A stretch of 64,000 bases of DNA, taken from the NCBI GenBank assembly GCA_008921705.1, contig VFFE01007569.1, forward strand, positions 29,369-93,368, written 5' to 3'. Of this stretch, positions 23,970 to 36,025 are shown one piece after another. Position 1 is the stretch's first letter. Every line of letters begins with the position of its first letter. Source of the DNA: Burhinus oedicnemus. Its lineage: Eukaryota; Chordata; Aves; Charadriiformes; Burhinidae. Under the pieces are notes generated by a model, which searched no databases, was not told the DNA's origin, and worked only from the letters and a program-made list of their open reading frames with translations. Position numbers and translations under genes: made by a program.

Positions 23970-25115
23970 AGAGAAAGGATAAAGCTCTGTGGGACAAGGG
24001 GACCAAAGATATGGCTAAGGTATGCAGTGCCTTCTTTACCTCAGTTTTGGTGAGTAAGGTCTGTCTTAAGGCCTCACAGATCCCAGGGCCTACTGGACAA
24101 GTCTGTGGGAGTGGAGCATTGCTCAGAACAGAGGCAAATCAAGTCAGGGATAGCAAAGCAAATTAGAAATGTGCATGGGACAAGACAGAATGAGTCCAAA
24201 AGCTACTTGGAGGGATCATTTTGAGGTCATTTTCTATCATCTTGGAATGGTCATGATGCTCAGGGGAGTTTCCTGATGACCTGGTGACTGGAGAAAGGCT
24301 CATCACGCGCGTGTTGCAGAAGAACAAGAAGAGGGATCTGGGAAACTGCAGTTTGGTCAGCCTCAGCTCAGTCACCAAACAGGTGAGTGAATCTTCTGGA
24401 AACCATTTCCAAGCATATAAAAGAAAAGAAAATGATTAGCATTAGCCAACATGAATTAACCAAGGGCAGTTTACACCTGACTGATCTGATTGCCTTCTAT
24501 GGTGAAATGAGTGTCTCAGTGAATGAAAGGAGAGTCATTGATGTCATTTCACTTAACTTTAGCAAGGCATTTGACACAGTCTTGCAAGATATTCCTTTAG
24601 TCATATATGGACTGATAGGCGGATATTAAGATTGGTAGAAAACTGGCTGAATTGCCAGGCTTAAAGGTTCGTGAACAGCAGTATGAAGTCCAGCTAGTGG
24701 CAAGTTAGTCTCATTCCTCAAAGCTTGGTATAGAGGCTGATACTGTCTAATCTCTTTACTAATAATCTGTATGATGGAAAAGGATGAACTATCACCAAAT
24801 TTGCAAATGATACAAAATCAGTGGAAGTGATTCATAGGCTGGTGGGCAGAGCTGCTATCCAGGAGGATCAATACAGATTGGAGAAATAGGATGATGATTT
24901 GATATGGGGTTTTGTTGGGTTTTTTTTCACCATGATGGTGGTCAGACACTAAAACAGGTTGCCCAGAGATGATGTAGACACTCAGTCCTTGGAAATGCTT
25001 AAAACTCCACTGGACAAGGCCATAAGTAATCTCTTCCATGTGGGCTGTGCTTTAAGTATGGGGTTGGACTGCACGACATCTAGAGATCCATCCAACCCAG
25101 ATTATTCTATGGTTT
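23970..25115 (+). mobile_element. Old CR1, ORF2 to 3' end
   Basis: Diverged plus-strand CR1 running from the region before the reverse transcriptase to a degenerate tail at about 25115 (ATTATTCTATGG). Several internal deletions shorten it. The 3'UTR keeps GGTTGCCCAGAGATG and GGTTGGACTGCA text. It differs from the other copies and is among the oldest CR1s in the window. Confidence 0.8.
24387..24629 (+). pseudogene. CR1 reverse transcriptase remnant (palm motif A)
   Basis: An 80-codon open piece with SQHELTKGSLHLTDLIAFY, then SLNFSKAFDTV. The latter carries the motif A aspartate of the reverse transcriptase palm. Downstream text (24760-24810, FADDTK region) is degraded, with stops and frame slips. 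It is part of the 23970-25115 element. Confidence 0.7.
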
Positions 25116-25498
25116 TAAGAAGTAAAGCAATCTGCCCATGAGTTTTTTATCAGATATTCTAAAAAAAAGTGAAACAAGTAGGTACTGCAAATAATATCTT
25201 GCCATAGAAAATAAGTTTTGTTTGCAGTTGAAGATGGATACAGAGTGGAGAGAATCAATGTATTAAAAGTAAGGAGAGACGAAGAAGGATGAAAGTTTAA
25301 AGTTATCCATATTGAAGAACTAGAATCCACAAATGATGAGAATTGGGCAAAAGAGTATTGATGTGCCGTTTTGAAAGGGCAAAATGAAAGAAAAATGTAA
25401 GTCAACAGTTGAGACAACAGAAATGTCTAGAAGAATTCTCAACATTTAAAAAACCTTTTGGTGAATGGAAAGTGTAGTAGAACTGCGGCTGTGATAGT
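25116..25498. other. AT-rich unique DNA
   Basis: Nothing recognised. Confidence 0.5.
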
Positions 25499-25602
25499 AG
25501 CTGCAGTGGGTTGAACTTGGCTGGATGCCAGGTGCCCACCAAACCACTCTATCACTCCCCCTCCTCAACTGGACAGGGGAGAGAAAATGTGACGAAATAA
25601 AC
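25499..25602 (-). mobile_element. ERV LTR type A, 3' end fragment
   Basis: On plus it reads as the complement of the end of LTR A: TGCAGTGGGTTGAACTTGGC, then a region on tumbling CACCAAACCACTCTATCACT and CTGGACAGGGGAGAGAAAAT. The LTR at 47894-49103 ends with the corresponding complement. Only about 100 bp remain. Confidence 0.75.
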
Positions 25603-26304
25603 AAACACTGTGCTAATTAGGATGCATTTTATCTTATGTTACCAGATTCTCTCTAAATTTTGGTAAGATTCTGTAAGCGAGATAGCAACAGCTTATACTT
25701 GTAAAAAAAAAATCCAATATGTGAAGACTTTAATCTTGTGCAATCAAATTTGATTACAGATTAGTAGCTGTACTTTTTTCTCCTTACACTTAGTTGAACT
25801 TGTTGATATTGTTTCATAGTGGGCTAATCAATTAGCAATTAGTAAACAAAGATTTAATGATGGAAATGCTCATCAGAAAAATATGAATCTTTAAAAAATT
25901 TTATTTAAATGTTTTGGATGATATTTTCAGCTTATGAAATAAAAATAGATACTATAATACGTGTGTAATTGATTAGTTTATTCAGGGAGGTATGAAACAA
26001 TGCTATTGTATATTATAAATTGTTATTTATAAAATTTATGTTTAATAACATGGATGAAGTTAAACTTTTTTTTAACTGTTTTTAATAGCATTTAATCACT
26101 TACATGAAAAGCTTCACATAGGAATTTTTAAATTTCTCTTTGAAATTCTCTTCTTGATAATATTTTGACCCAGCTAATGTTATGCCTAAATGAACAGGTG
26201 TAATTAGTAGATCTGGAACTCAGGACCCTTACTTGAAGGGGAAAAAAAGGACAAAATAGTTTTGGTAACAGAAGTCATTCACGGCATCCAAATATTTCAC
26301 CAAA
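25603..26304. other. AT-rich unique DNA
   Basis: Nothing recognised. The edge with the next CR1 (26260-26305) is uncertain. Confidence 0.5.
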
Positions 26305-27403
26305 ATATCCCCTCACAGCACCCTTCTGGACAAGTTGTCCAACTCTGGGACAAACAAGTTCACAGTGCACTGAGTGAAGACCTGGCTGATGGACAGGGCT
26401 TAAAGGGTTGTAATGAATGGGGCTACATCTGGCTGATGATCAGTCACCAGCAATGTTCCTCAGGGATCAGTTCTAGGGCCAGTTCTGTTCAATATACTTA
26501 TCAATGATCTGGATGCAGGAGTTGAATGCACCATTAGTAAGTTTGCTGATGATATCAAACTGGTAGGTGTTGTTGACTCTTTTGAGGGACAAAATGCATT
26601 GAAGAGGGATCTAGATAGATTGGAGCACTGGGCTATAATTAATGGTATGAAATTTCAAAAGTCCAAATGCCAGATTCTGCACCTGGGCTGGAGTAACACC
26701 AAGCACTAGTATAAACTGGGAAAGGAGTGGCTGAAAAGCAGCCCTGCAGAAAGGATTCTGGGGGTGGTGGTTGGCAGCAGTCTCAATAGGGGTCAGCAGT
26801 ATGCCCTGGCAGCCAAGAGGGCAAACCGTATCCTGGGGTGCATCAAGCACAGCATAACCAGGCGGTAAAAAGAGGTGATTATCCCATCGTATTCAGCATT
26901 GGTGTGGTCTGACTTTGAGTACTGTGTGCAGTTCCAGGCCCCACAATTTAAGAAGGATATTCAGGTCCTTGAATGCACCCAGAGGAGGGCAACAAAGCTG
27001 ATGAAAGGGCTGGAAGGAATGTCTTATGAGGAGAGTTAAGAACTTTGTGTTTGTCTAGTTTGTAAAGAAGGAGGCTGAGGGGCAACCTCATTGCTCTCTA
27101 CAGCTTCCTGAGGAGGGGGAATGGACAGGGAGGTGCTGATCTCTTCTCCCTGGAATCCAGTGATGGGACATGGGGCAATGATTCAAAGCTGCGCCAGGGG
27201 ACGTTTAGACTGGACATTAGGAAGCATTTTGTTACTGAGAGGGTGGTCAAACACTGGAACGGGCTGCCTAGAGAGGTGGTTGATGCCGCAAGCCTGTTAG
27301 TGTTGAAGAGGCATTTGGACAATTCCCTTAATAACATGCTTTAACTGTTGATTAGTCTCTGAATTGATTGTTGATTAGGCTCTGAATTAGTCAGGCAGTT
27401 GAC
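26305..27403 (+). mobile_element. CR1, ORF2 to 3'UTR, 3'UTR type IV
   Basis: Plus-strand CR1 from the middle of the reverse transcriptase to the 3'UTR. Translation shows the catalytic box as FADDIKL (about 26541-26561). The usual octamer tail is absent: homology stops at CAGGCAGTTGA near 27403. A partly repeated GATTAGTCTCTGAATTGATT (about 27340-27390) shows a small local duplication in the 3'UTR. Stops and frame slips make it non-functional. Confidence 0.88.
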
Positions 27404-29977
27404 ATAATTCTCAAATAACAATAACACATAATAGTCTTATTAAATTTCATCAGTATTGACTGATTGTTTCTTGCACATAAGTTTCAAATAGCAACAATTA
27501 CATTTTCTTTTCTACGTTGACCTGAGTCTATTGGTGGTTTTGTTATCACAAATTGTGATGTGCTGCGTTTGCACTCTGTTAAAATTTAATAAAATAAATT
27601 AAGAATAAAAGAAATTAAGGATAAATGCCTACTTTGTAGGATCCTGCAGGTTATGGTTAATACATGGAAATGAAATTTTCCTGGTTAGCTTTATAAGGGA
27701 TACTGACAACACTGTGAAATCACTACTGTACAGTGCTACTTGCTTTAATATTAAATTCAGCAGCCATTGAAAAATCCCACTAATCCCAGAAGGCTCAAAT
27801 AAAGTAAACAAGCTAACAAAGAAAGAACAACAGTAATGTGCTAGTGGTTGTGGTTTGTAGATATATGTAAGTGGCTCAGGCATTATGTATTATCTTACAT
27901 TTTTTATGGACACAGAAATAGATATGTCATATTAGGATTATATTTCCAGCATATCTGTATATACCCATAGGTTTACAAACATAAGTTCACCTATAGACAT
28001 AGTATATATTCTTCCTGACTTCTATCAGTATCTGGTACTGTGGAATCCAAAGAAGCATGAAAAGAATCAGAAGCAGGGATAGTTTTCGAAGTGATGCCAA
28101 TACTAATATGATTTTCAAGAAATACTGGGTTTCGCGTATAGAAGGGAGTTCTCAAAGTCTGACTTTAACCTAAAGAGAATTTTTCCCTCAGTAAACCCAA
28201 TATTTAATAGAGAAATACAGGTTTCTTCAGAAGACAATTTGTGGGAAGGTATTCTGAACATTTCCCCCTTCAGCTCTGGATAAGCTTGTATCATCTTATT
28301 TACTACAGAGGGAATTTAGGAAGTTATGTTCACTAGGCAGATTGGCTGGAATGTTTCTAAGTCACAGTGTATAAGAAGATAAATGTACATTTGTAGGGAA
28401 ACAGTTACAATAATATCTTTGGAAATGGAGGTGGTATATAAGCAATGTGTTAGAACAAAAGGAAAAATGCATAAAGAAGGATAGAATATGAACGGCTTTG
28501 AAGACAAAAAATCTGTTAGTTTATTGCAATAGAATGAAATCTGCAATTTTAATTTTGAGATAGAGCTATGAATCACAAACTACAAAATAAAAAATGTTAT
28601 GAAATCATTTAATTCTTTCAAAGTAACTTCTGAGAAATGTTTTACAGCATATTTGAAAGTCCAGAACTCAGTAGGGGATTTTTGGTGTAGCCTGCAGGAG
28701 TCTACCTTTAGATGTCCAGCTTTGAGCTTTTCATGTGTTGCACCCCAACTGATGTCCGACATCAATCAGGCTAACTAGAAATACTTTCAGTTCACTCGCT
28801 TGCTGATTCCTACAGCAGATGGTGGAGGTGGAATATCTATAGGAAGAATAAATTTCTATTTCAGTTTCACATACCACTTCAGATCACAAATAGGGTGACA
28901 CAAAATATCACCTGAGGTGTGACTTCATATAGTCCTACAATATTTGAGCAGACTTTTTATAGCACCATAAGAAAGTATGGGGTTTGGTGGTATTTCCTGC
29001 GTGTTAGTGGTGTTTCTAGATAATATTATGTTCCTTTCTGGTGTTCTCTTCATTCTGCCATCCTACCCAAATCATTTTTATAAGGACATATGTGCCATGC
29101 AAAACCAATTTCTTTTGTTCAGTCAAAGGCTTCATCTTTTTTGCCACGACTAGCCCTCACTTTGTATTCCCTCCTTCTTCTTGAGGACTTCAAAACTGAA
29201 GGAGTTAGCATATCTTATACTAAACTGAGTTCAAGGAAAGGGACACATGTTTATTACAAGAATAATTATTACAAAAGAAGAATGCATTCTTTATTTGCGT
29301 CTTCACTTGCCAATTTACTTGGACTGGTGTTTTTTGTGGGCTTCAGTAATATACTCCAACATGAAACCATCAGGTAAACATATCAGAAATAGCATAGATA
29401 GACAGTAGAGCTTTGCCTGGTGAAGTCTTCAAGTCCCTTTTAGCTTTTCCTTTTTCTAGCATTCTGTCATATCAAGTATTGTGTAAAAGACAATGAGAAT
29501 ACTCTGGGATGCTCAGCCTCACTGTCTGCCACTGTTATTTGGTAGCATTGGCATTGCTTGGTTACTTTTCTCTCCACTTGTTTGCTGAACTAACATGGTG
29601 ACATCAATAAAACTGAAAAAGCTGTAAAACATCTTGTATTAGTAATGAAGTTTTGATTAGTACTGAAATTTAGTCTTTTACCAAATATTTGATATTACAT
29701 CCTACTATATGCCCACATATATTAGTTGAGTAATTCACTTGTACATCACTAAATGAGACTTCTGATCTGTCTGGGAATAGGTTAAATACAAGAATAATCC
29801 CATTTAAAATTGTAATACATAATTTAACTTTTACTCAGCTGTCATGTAATTTCAATCAAAGGACACATACATATATCATAAGTAGGTCTGTTTTCTAGGT
29901 TAGCTAGTGTAAGTTAGCATGTCTTATTAAAATCAAAGTCATTTTTTTTCTCCCTTGAGGATTTTTCATAACTTATA
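27404..29977. other. AT-rich unique DNA, about 2.6 kb
   Basis: No repeat or convincing gene recognised. A 95-codon plus frame at 29090-29377 shows no known domain. Confidence 0.5.
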
Positions 29978-30255
29978 TCATAGAATGGTTAGAGTTGGAA
30001 GGGACCTAAAAAATCATCTAGTTCCAACCCCCCTACCATGGGCAGGGATGCCTTCCACTAGACCAGGTTGCTCAGAGCCCCATCCAACCTGGCCTTGAAC
30101 ACTTCCAGGGATGGGGCATCTACAACTTCTCTGGGCAACCTGTTCCAGTGTCTCATCACCCTCACAGTAAAGAATTTCTTCCTAATACCTAACCTAAATC
30201 TACCCTCTTTCAATTTAAAACTGTTTTTAACAATAACACTTGTCAATTCATCTTC
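29978..30255 (-). mobile_element. CR1 3' end, 3'UTR type I
   Basis: Minus-strand CR1 with its tail at 29978, the CCCTACCATGGGCAGGGATG 3'UTR type, and the last ORF2 codons (residues [20 protein letters not shown] at about 30080-30160). The 5' side is truncated at about 30255. Confidence 0.92.
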
Positions 30256-31257
30256 AAGAACTTAAATATTAGTATTATTCTGCTTGTTGAAATCAAAAGA
30301 TTATTCACAGACTTTGGTAACTGCAGGATGACATCTTATACAAAATACCTGTTCACATTCAAGGGGAAATATGAAATACTTGTTCACATTGGAGATTGCT
30401 TCCTTACTTAAATGACTAGTCCCACTGAATGTGATAAGACTAATTATGTAAAACACCATTCACCGATGCAAGCACAAGTTCCACAGTCAGGATGCAAATA
30501 ATCATCAGAAAACATTGTTGTTCGGGAAGCAGTAAGCTATTATTTTCCACACTTAGTAAGAACGTAGAAAACAATGTGGTCAAGTTAAGGGAATTTCTCA
30601 TAGTCATGGAGAGGTAGCTTATGAAACAAAAGTGAAATTAATGTGTTTCTATCCTTATACTCCATTTATTAGACTATGCCTCCATTACTGATATTCCAAC
30701 TCTATAAACTAAATTCATTCATCAAAGCATTATGCTTGTAGTTCAGTGTAATACACAGCAGACACCATTATAAAGTCAAAATTACTGAATGGTCTTCTTT
30801 TCCAAAATACTTCTATAGATTAAATAAAACAATACAGTTTATCTTCTATTCACAGATTGGGAAAATTAGGGAAAACAGAGTTTGAGACAAACAAAGTATA
30901 CTTACATTTCCCAAGGAAAAAACATGAACATACCCTATACAACAAAATGTATGTTGTTGTCCTGGTTTTAGGTAAAGGCCTATGTGTTTTAATATGAAAT
31001 ATTTTCCTCAAAATAAAAATTTACTAGTAGGTTTGGGGGATATATTTGTTTTTAAAATAACAAATATTTTAGAAGGAAATACCACAGCAAATAAGTAATA
31101 ATTAACCGGAAGATTTAATTTCTGATTTTTAACATACTTTTCCTTTTTCAACACTTGATTTTTTTTTTAATAAAGAATAATAAGAAACCTCAGCCAAACT
31201 GAATTTTCTTTTCTTTTTTTTTCTGAAATAAATGTTTCATACACACTGATTTCCACA
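30256..31257. other. AT-rich unique DNA
   Basis: Nothing recognised. Confidence 0.5.
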
Positions 31258-33195
31258 GAATCATAGAATGGTTTAGGTTGGAAAGGCCCTTAAAGATCAT
31301 CCAGTTCCACCCCCTCCGCCATGGGCAAGGACACCTACCACTAGACCAGATTTCTCAAAGAGTCATCCAACCTGGCCTTGAACTCTTCCAGGGAAGGGAC
31401 CTCCACAACTTCCCTGGGGAACCTGTTCTAGTGCCTCACCATCCTCAAAGTGAAAAATTTCTTCCCGAGATCTAATCTAAATCTCTCCTCTTCCAGTTTG
31501 AAGCTATTACCCCTCATCCTATCACTACATGTCCTTGTAAAAAGTCCCTCTCCAGCTTTCTGGTAGGCTCCCTTCAGAGACTGGAAGGGTGCTATAAGGT
31601 CTCCCTGGAACCTTCTCTTCTCCAGGATGAACAGCCTCAGTTCTCTCAGCCTGTCATCATAACAGGTGTTCTAGCCCTCTGATCATCTCCGTGGCCCTCT
31701 TCTGGACCCACTCCAACAGGTCCGTGTCCTTCTTCTGTTTGGGGCTCCAGACCTGGACACAGTGTTCCAGGTGGGGTCTCATGAGAGTGGAGTAGAGGGG
31801 CAGAATCCCCTCCTCGACCTGATGACCATGCTTCTTTTGATACAGCACAGGATATGGTTGGCCTTCTGGGCTGCGAGCGCACATTGCTGGCTCATGTTGA
31901 GCCTCTCATCTACCAACACCCTCAAGTCCTTCTCCTCAGGGCTGCTCTTGATCCATTCTCTGCCCAGCCTGTGTTTGTGCATGGGATTGCCCTGACCCAT
32001 GTGCAGGACCTTGTACTCGACCTTGTTGAACTTCATGAGGTTGGCACCGGCCCACCTCTCAAGCCTGTCTGTGTCCCTCTGGATGGCAACCCTTCCCTCC
32101 AGAGGGTCAACTGCTCCACACAGCTTGGTTTTATTGGCAGACTTGCTGAGGGCACAGTCAATCCCAACATCCATGTTGTCAACAAAGATGCTAAATAGTA
32201 CTGGTCCCAGAACCAACCCCTGAAGAACACCACTCGTCACTGCTCGCCACTTTGACATTGACCCATTGACTGCAACTTTTTGTGTGCGACCGTCCAGCCA
32301 ATTCCTTATCCTATAAGTGGTCCATCAGTCAAATCCATGGCTCTCCAATTTGGAGACCAGGATGTCATGGGAGGCAGTGTCAAATGTCTTGCACAAGTCC
32401 AGGTAGATGACATCTGTTGGTCTCCTTTTACCCACCAAGGCTGTAAACTTACCACAGAAGGCCACCAAATTTGTCAGGCATGATTTGCCCTTAGTGAAGC
32501 CATGTTGGCTGGCACCAGTCACCTCCTTGTTTTCCATGTGCATTAGCAGAGTTTCCAGGATGATCTGCTCCATGATCTTGCCAGGAACAGAGGTGAGACT
32601 GACTGGCCTGTAGTTTCTCGGGTCATTTTTTTACCCTTTTTAAAATTGGGGGTTATGTTCCCACTTTTACAGTCAGTGGGAACTTCACCAGACCGCCATG
32701 ACTTCTCAAATATGATGGATAGTGGCTTGGTAACGACATCCATCAGTTCTCTCAGGAAGCGTGGATGAATCTCATCAGGTCCCACGGACTTGAGCACATT
32801 CAGGTTCCTCAGCTGGTCTCGGACCTGACCTTCTACTAGAGTGGGCAGTACCTCACTGTCCCAGTGCCTCCTGCCTTTCCTTCTGCAACTTGGGTGGTGT
32901 GATTAGAGCCTTTACCGGTGAAGACAGAGGCAAAAAAGTCATTGAGTACCTCAGCCTGTCCTGGGTGACCAGGTCTCCTGTTTACTTCCTGAGCGGGTCC
33001 ACATCTTCCTTAGTCTTCCTTTCATCACTGAGATACCTATAGAAGGCTTTCTTGTCCCCCCCGATGCACCTGGCCAGATTTAACTCTATCTGGGCTTCAA
33101 CTTTGCTAACCTGATCCCTGACTGCCTAGACAATTTCTCTTTATTCCTCCCAGGCTACCTGTCCTTGCTTCCACCCTCTGTAAACTTCATTTAAA
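31258..33195 (-). mobile_element. CR1, about 1.9 kb, most of the reverse transcriptase, 3'UTR type I
   Basis: The longest uninterrupted CR1 in the window. Tail at 31258-31270, 3'UTR to about 31500, then ORF2 reverse transcriptase up to 33195, where homology ends in the linker before the palm. It is 5'-truncated, as most CR1 insertions are. The text is close to the type I copies at 29978 and 48448. Confidence 0.93.
31779..32797 (-). pseudogene. CR1 ORF2 reverse transcriptase, broken into several frames
   Basis: Three open pieces on minus cover fingers, palm and thumb. 32543-32797 carries [16 protein letters not shown] and [12 protein letters not shown]. 32325-32573 carries [27 protein letters not shown] and motif A ([12 protein letters not shown]). 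31779-32258 carries GVLQGLVLGPVLFSIFVDNM, a catalytic box altered to SANKTKL where FADDTKL is normal, then [16 protein letters not shown]. Loss of the catalytic aspartate pair plus frameshifts means no activity. Confidence 0.85.
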
Positions 33196-33502
33196 GTAAT
33201 CGTAATAATTACTGTGTAAAAGAAAAGAACTCTATGATCTTATAGCTCTAATTATATATAAAAAGAATTCCATAAGGTAATTGTAATAATAATTTTCAGT
33301 ACATGGCTGCTGCTTATCAGCCAATTACTTGGAGAGATTTGATAGCTGAAAAAACGGCTAGTTTCATGAAGATTCTCCAAACTAAATGAGTGAAAGGGAG
33401 CAATGCATACACACAATAAATTTAGATTCCTCAAATTCTCTCATACCACAACTGATACATAAAAGTAGTACAGAATAAATATTTTTGTTTGAAATGGGTC
33501 AT

Positions 33503-33645
33503 ATTGAAGTTATGGGAAAAAAAATCAAACAAACAAAATCAAAAGAAAACCACACACACACAAAAAAACCAATCAAACTAAAACCAAACCAAACCAAAAC
33601 AAAACAAACACAAAAAACCCACAAAAAACCAAACCCTAACCTTTT
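33503..33645. repeat. A-rich CAAA/CCAAA imperfect simple repeat
   Basis: About 140 bases almost free of T on plus, built from AAAC, CAAAC and CACACA units and ending near CCCTAACC. A 61-codon frame through it is Lys/Pro/Thr-rich and is not a gene. Confidence 0.85.
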
Positions 33646-33954
33646 GCTTGTCCTGGTGTTTGGGAGCTGAAGGTGCTGCTCATCAAAAAATAAATCAATA
33701 TAAATTGTATTAAAGCAGATTACATTGATGACAGACCTATGAATCTAACATAAATATCCATCACTGTAGAGTTAACTAATTTCGCAATACTGTGTTTTAG
33801 TAGCTGTTTCCAGAAGTTTCTGAATGACTAGGAATTTCTGAATGTAATATTGCCACTACTGGCTTTACTTACAAAGTTTAAAATATTCAAGCTATGTTTC
33901 TGTTCTTTTCTTCATTACTAATATTTTTAAATAGAATTAATTTATGTCCTTATT

Positions 33955-33990
33955 TATATATATAAATATATATATATTCCTATCTATATA
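33955..33990. repeat. (TA)n-rich tract
   Basis: Alternating TATATA with few interruptions. Confidence 0.7.
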
Positions 33991-35134
33991 ATTAAAGTTA
34001 TATCATCATAGAGTTTTCTTTTACACAGAAATACCTGTGCAGAAAATCTTTTGAAAGTGTAATAACCTGTGATGCTTCTGTCATTGACAAATTACATATA
34101 ACTTTGTGTGCAGAGAAATAGGGTTTGGGTTTTTTTTCCTTTTTTAATAACTAAATGCCAGTTACTCGTGATAATTTAAATATAATAGTTTAGGCACTTT
34201 AACTTTTGCACAAAGGATGTCTTCAAATCCATTTTCAATGGGAAATTATTCTTTCATGAATGTTTCTATAACTCATGTTTACAGATGGTAAACTGTTTAT
34301 ATATTATATATAAATAATATACTGTTTATATTTTTTTAAATCATAAAACTATTTATATACTATATATTAAAAAAAATCTCCTAAGGTTAAATCAATCCTG
34401 AAAAATCTGTGCCTCAAAGGAAAGATAAAGGAAAATTTTTAAACGTGTAGAGGTTTCACTAACATGAAATATTAAGATAACTGGAGGGTTCATATTTTCA
34501 GGGCACTTCCAGATACTTTGCCCACTAATTGTTATTTCAATCAACACAATACTTTTGACACTAAATACATATGTGCAACTGAGTACATGTTTAATAACAA
34601 TTTTATAAAACTGTTAGCAAGTACTCTCATTCATACCAATATTCATTGTAAGTATCAAAAAAGCATAGTAAGTTTGTAAAAATTTAAAGTTTGAATGCGG
34701 ATATTTAAAAAGACAATAGTAAAAAAACAGATGAAGCATCCACATTTCTTGAAAGCAGCTAATAAGCAATTGTATATAGTTTTACACATCTGCATAATTC
34801 TGTTGCAGTCAGTGGTAATTTTTGAGAGACAACTGAATTCATGACATGATTCTTTCTAGGATAAGGACATTCAATGTTTCAAATGTGTTGAAACAGGGAA
34901 AGAAACTGTCATAATCTTCCTTGATTTGAGTTACATTTAAACACATGGAGCTACCAGAAATGTTACTCCAACAAGTTTAAGAGAACTATGATAATAAACT
35001 CCAATAATATTCAAAGCACACTTATCAAAGAGCTAGCTGAAGTTGAGATACTTATCTAAACATTATATTTTACATTTGCTTTCAGTTTCTAAATTTGGAC
35101 TTTCTATATTCCAGTGCAGACATACCTGCTTCTT

Positions 35135-36025
35135 TAGGGGACTGAAAACCATAGGGGGCCCAACAGTGCTGGTAAAGACAGGTGAAGAAAGTATTGAGAA
35201 CTGCTTTTTAGCCTTGTTGGTGACTAATTCCCCTCTCCTTTAACAATGGGCCAATATTTTCCTTCTGTTTCTGCTTGTTGTTTACATATCTGAAAATCCC
35301 TTTCCTGTAGTTTTTGACATCTCCGGCTGATTTCAATTCAAGCTGAGCTTTTGCTTTTCCAACTGCATCTCTGCATGCCCTGGCTTTGCCCTTGCAATTC
35401 TCAACAGGTATTTGTCTATATTTCCATTTCTGCTGTGCTTCTCTTTTGGTTTTGGGCAGACTTAGAAGCTCATAGTTAAGCCAAGGGAATCTCTTGCTCC
35501 ACCTACTTCCCTTACCTTTAAAGGGGATGGACTATTTTTGTGCTTCCAGGAGAGTGTTCTTGAAAAACTCCCAGCACTCACTAGGTCCTTTATCCTCCAT
35601 AGAAGTTTCCCACAGAATCCCTCCCAGGTGAGCTCTGAGTGAGCTGAAATTTGCTCTTCTAAAATCTAAAATCTTTGTCTTAGTATGAACCTTCAACGTG
35701 CTCAGTAGGATCCCAAACTCCATAATACTGTGATCCAGCCATCCAAGGCTATCACTAACCAGGACACTACAAAGCAGGTTTTCTTGGTTTGTGAGTAGCA
35801 AGTCCAGCAGTGCCTCATTCCTGGTTGGCACATCTAACATTTGTATGAGGAAGCAGTCCTCTGTGTGTTCCAGGAACTTAATGGATGACATGTGAGCCGC
35901 TGTATTGTTCTTCCAACAAATGTGTGGGTTGTTGAAGTCACCCATAAGAACCAGGTTCTGTTGACCCGAAGCTTGCTTAATTGACCCAAATATTGTTTCA
36001 TTGGCCTGATTGTCTTGGTTTGAAT
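35135..36025 (-). mobile_element. CR1 of a different subfamily, endonuclease end and linker
   Basis: Minus-strand CR1 fragment from the endonuclease C-terminal region (36025 side) through the linker toward the reverse transcriptase (35135 side). The protein text differs clearly from the 10463-11562 copy: LLSTLKVHTKTKILDFRRAN replaces AKSKVRTLNLRKAN. Both ends are missing. Confidence 0.8.
35532..35945 (-). pseudogene. CR1 endonuclease C-terminal remnant
   Basis: A 137-codon open stretch. It opens with GDFNNPHICW, the catalytic Asp/Asn box of the apurinic-type endonuclease. It continues with LLTNQENLLCSVLVSDS and a terminal box reading WLDHSIMEF, where the usual motif is SDH. The His and Asp stay but Ser is replaced. 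It ends with ECWEFFKNTLLEAQ of the linker. The N-terminal half of the nuclease (Asn and Glu boxes) is not in the window. Confidence 0.8.

Larger units (their letters stand above)
33196..35134. other. AT-rich unique DNA with simple repeats
   Basis: Contains an A/C-rich tract (33503-33645) and TA-rich tracts near 33955-33990 and 34295-34375. No gene seen. Confidence 0.5.

Noticed and set aside
33636..33643. CCCTAACC resembling a telomere unit
   Set aside because: A single unit at the end of a CAAA-type simple repeat, not an array.
33485..33670. Lys/Thr/Pro-rich plus frame
   Set aside because: Translation of an A/C-rich simple repeat.
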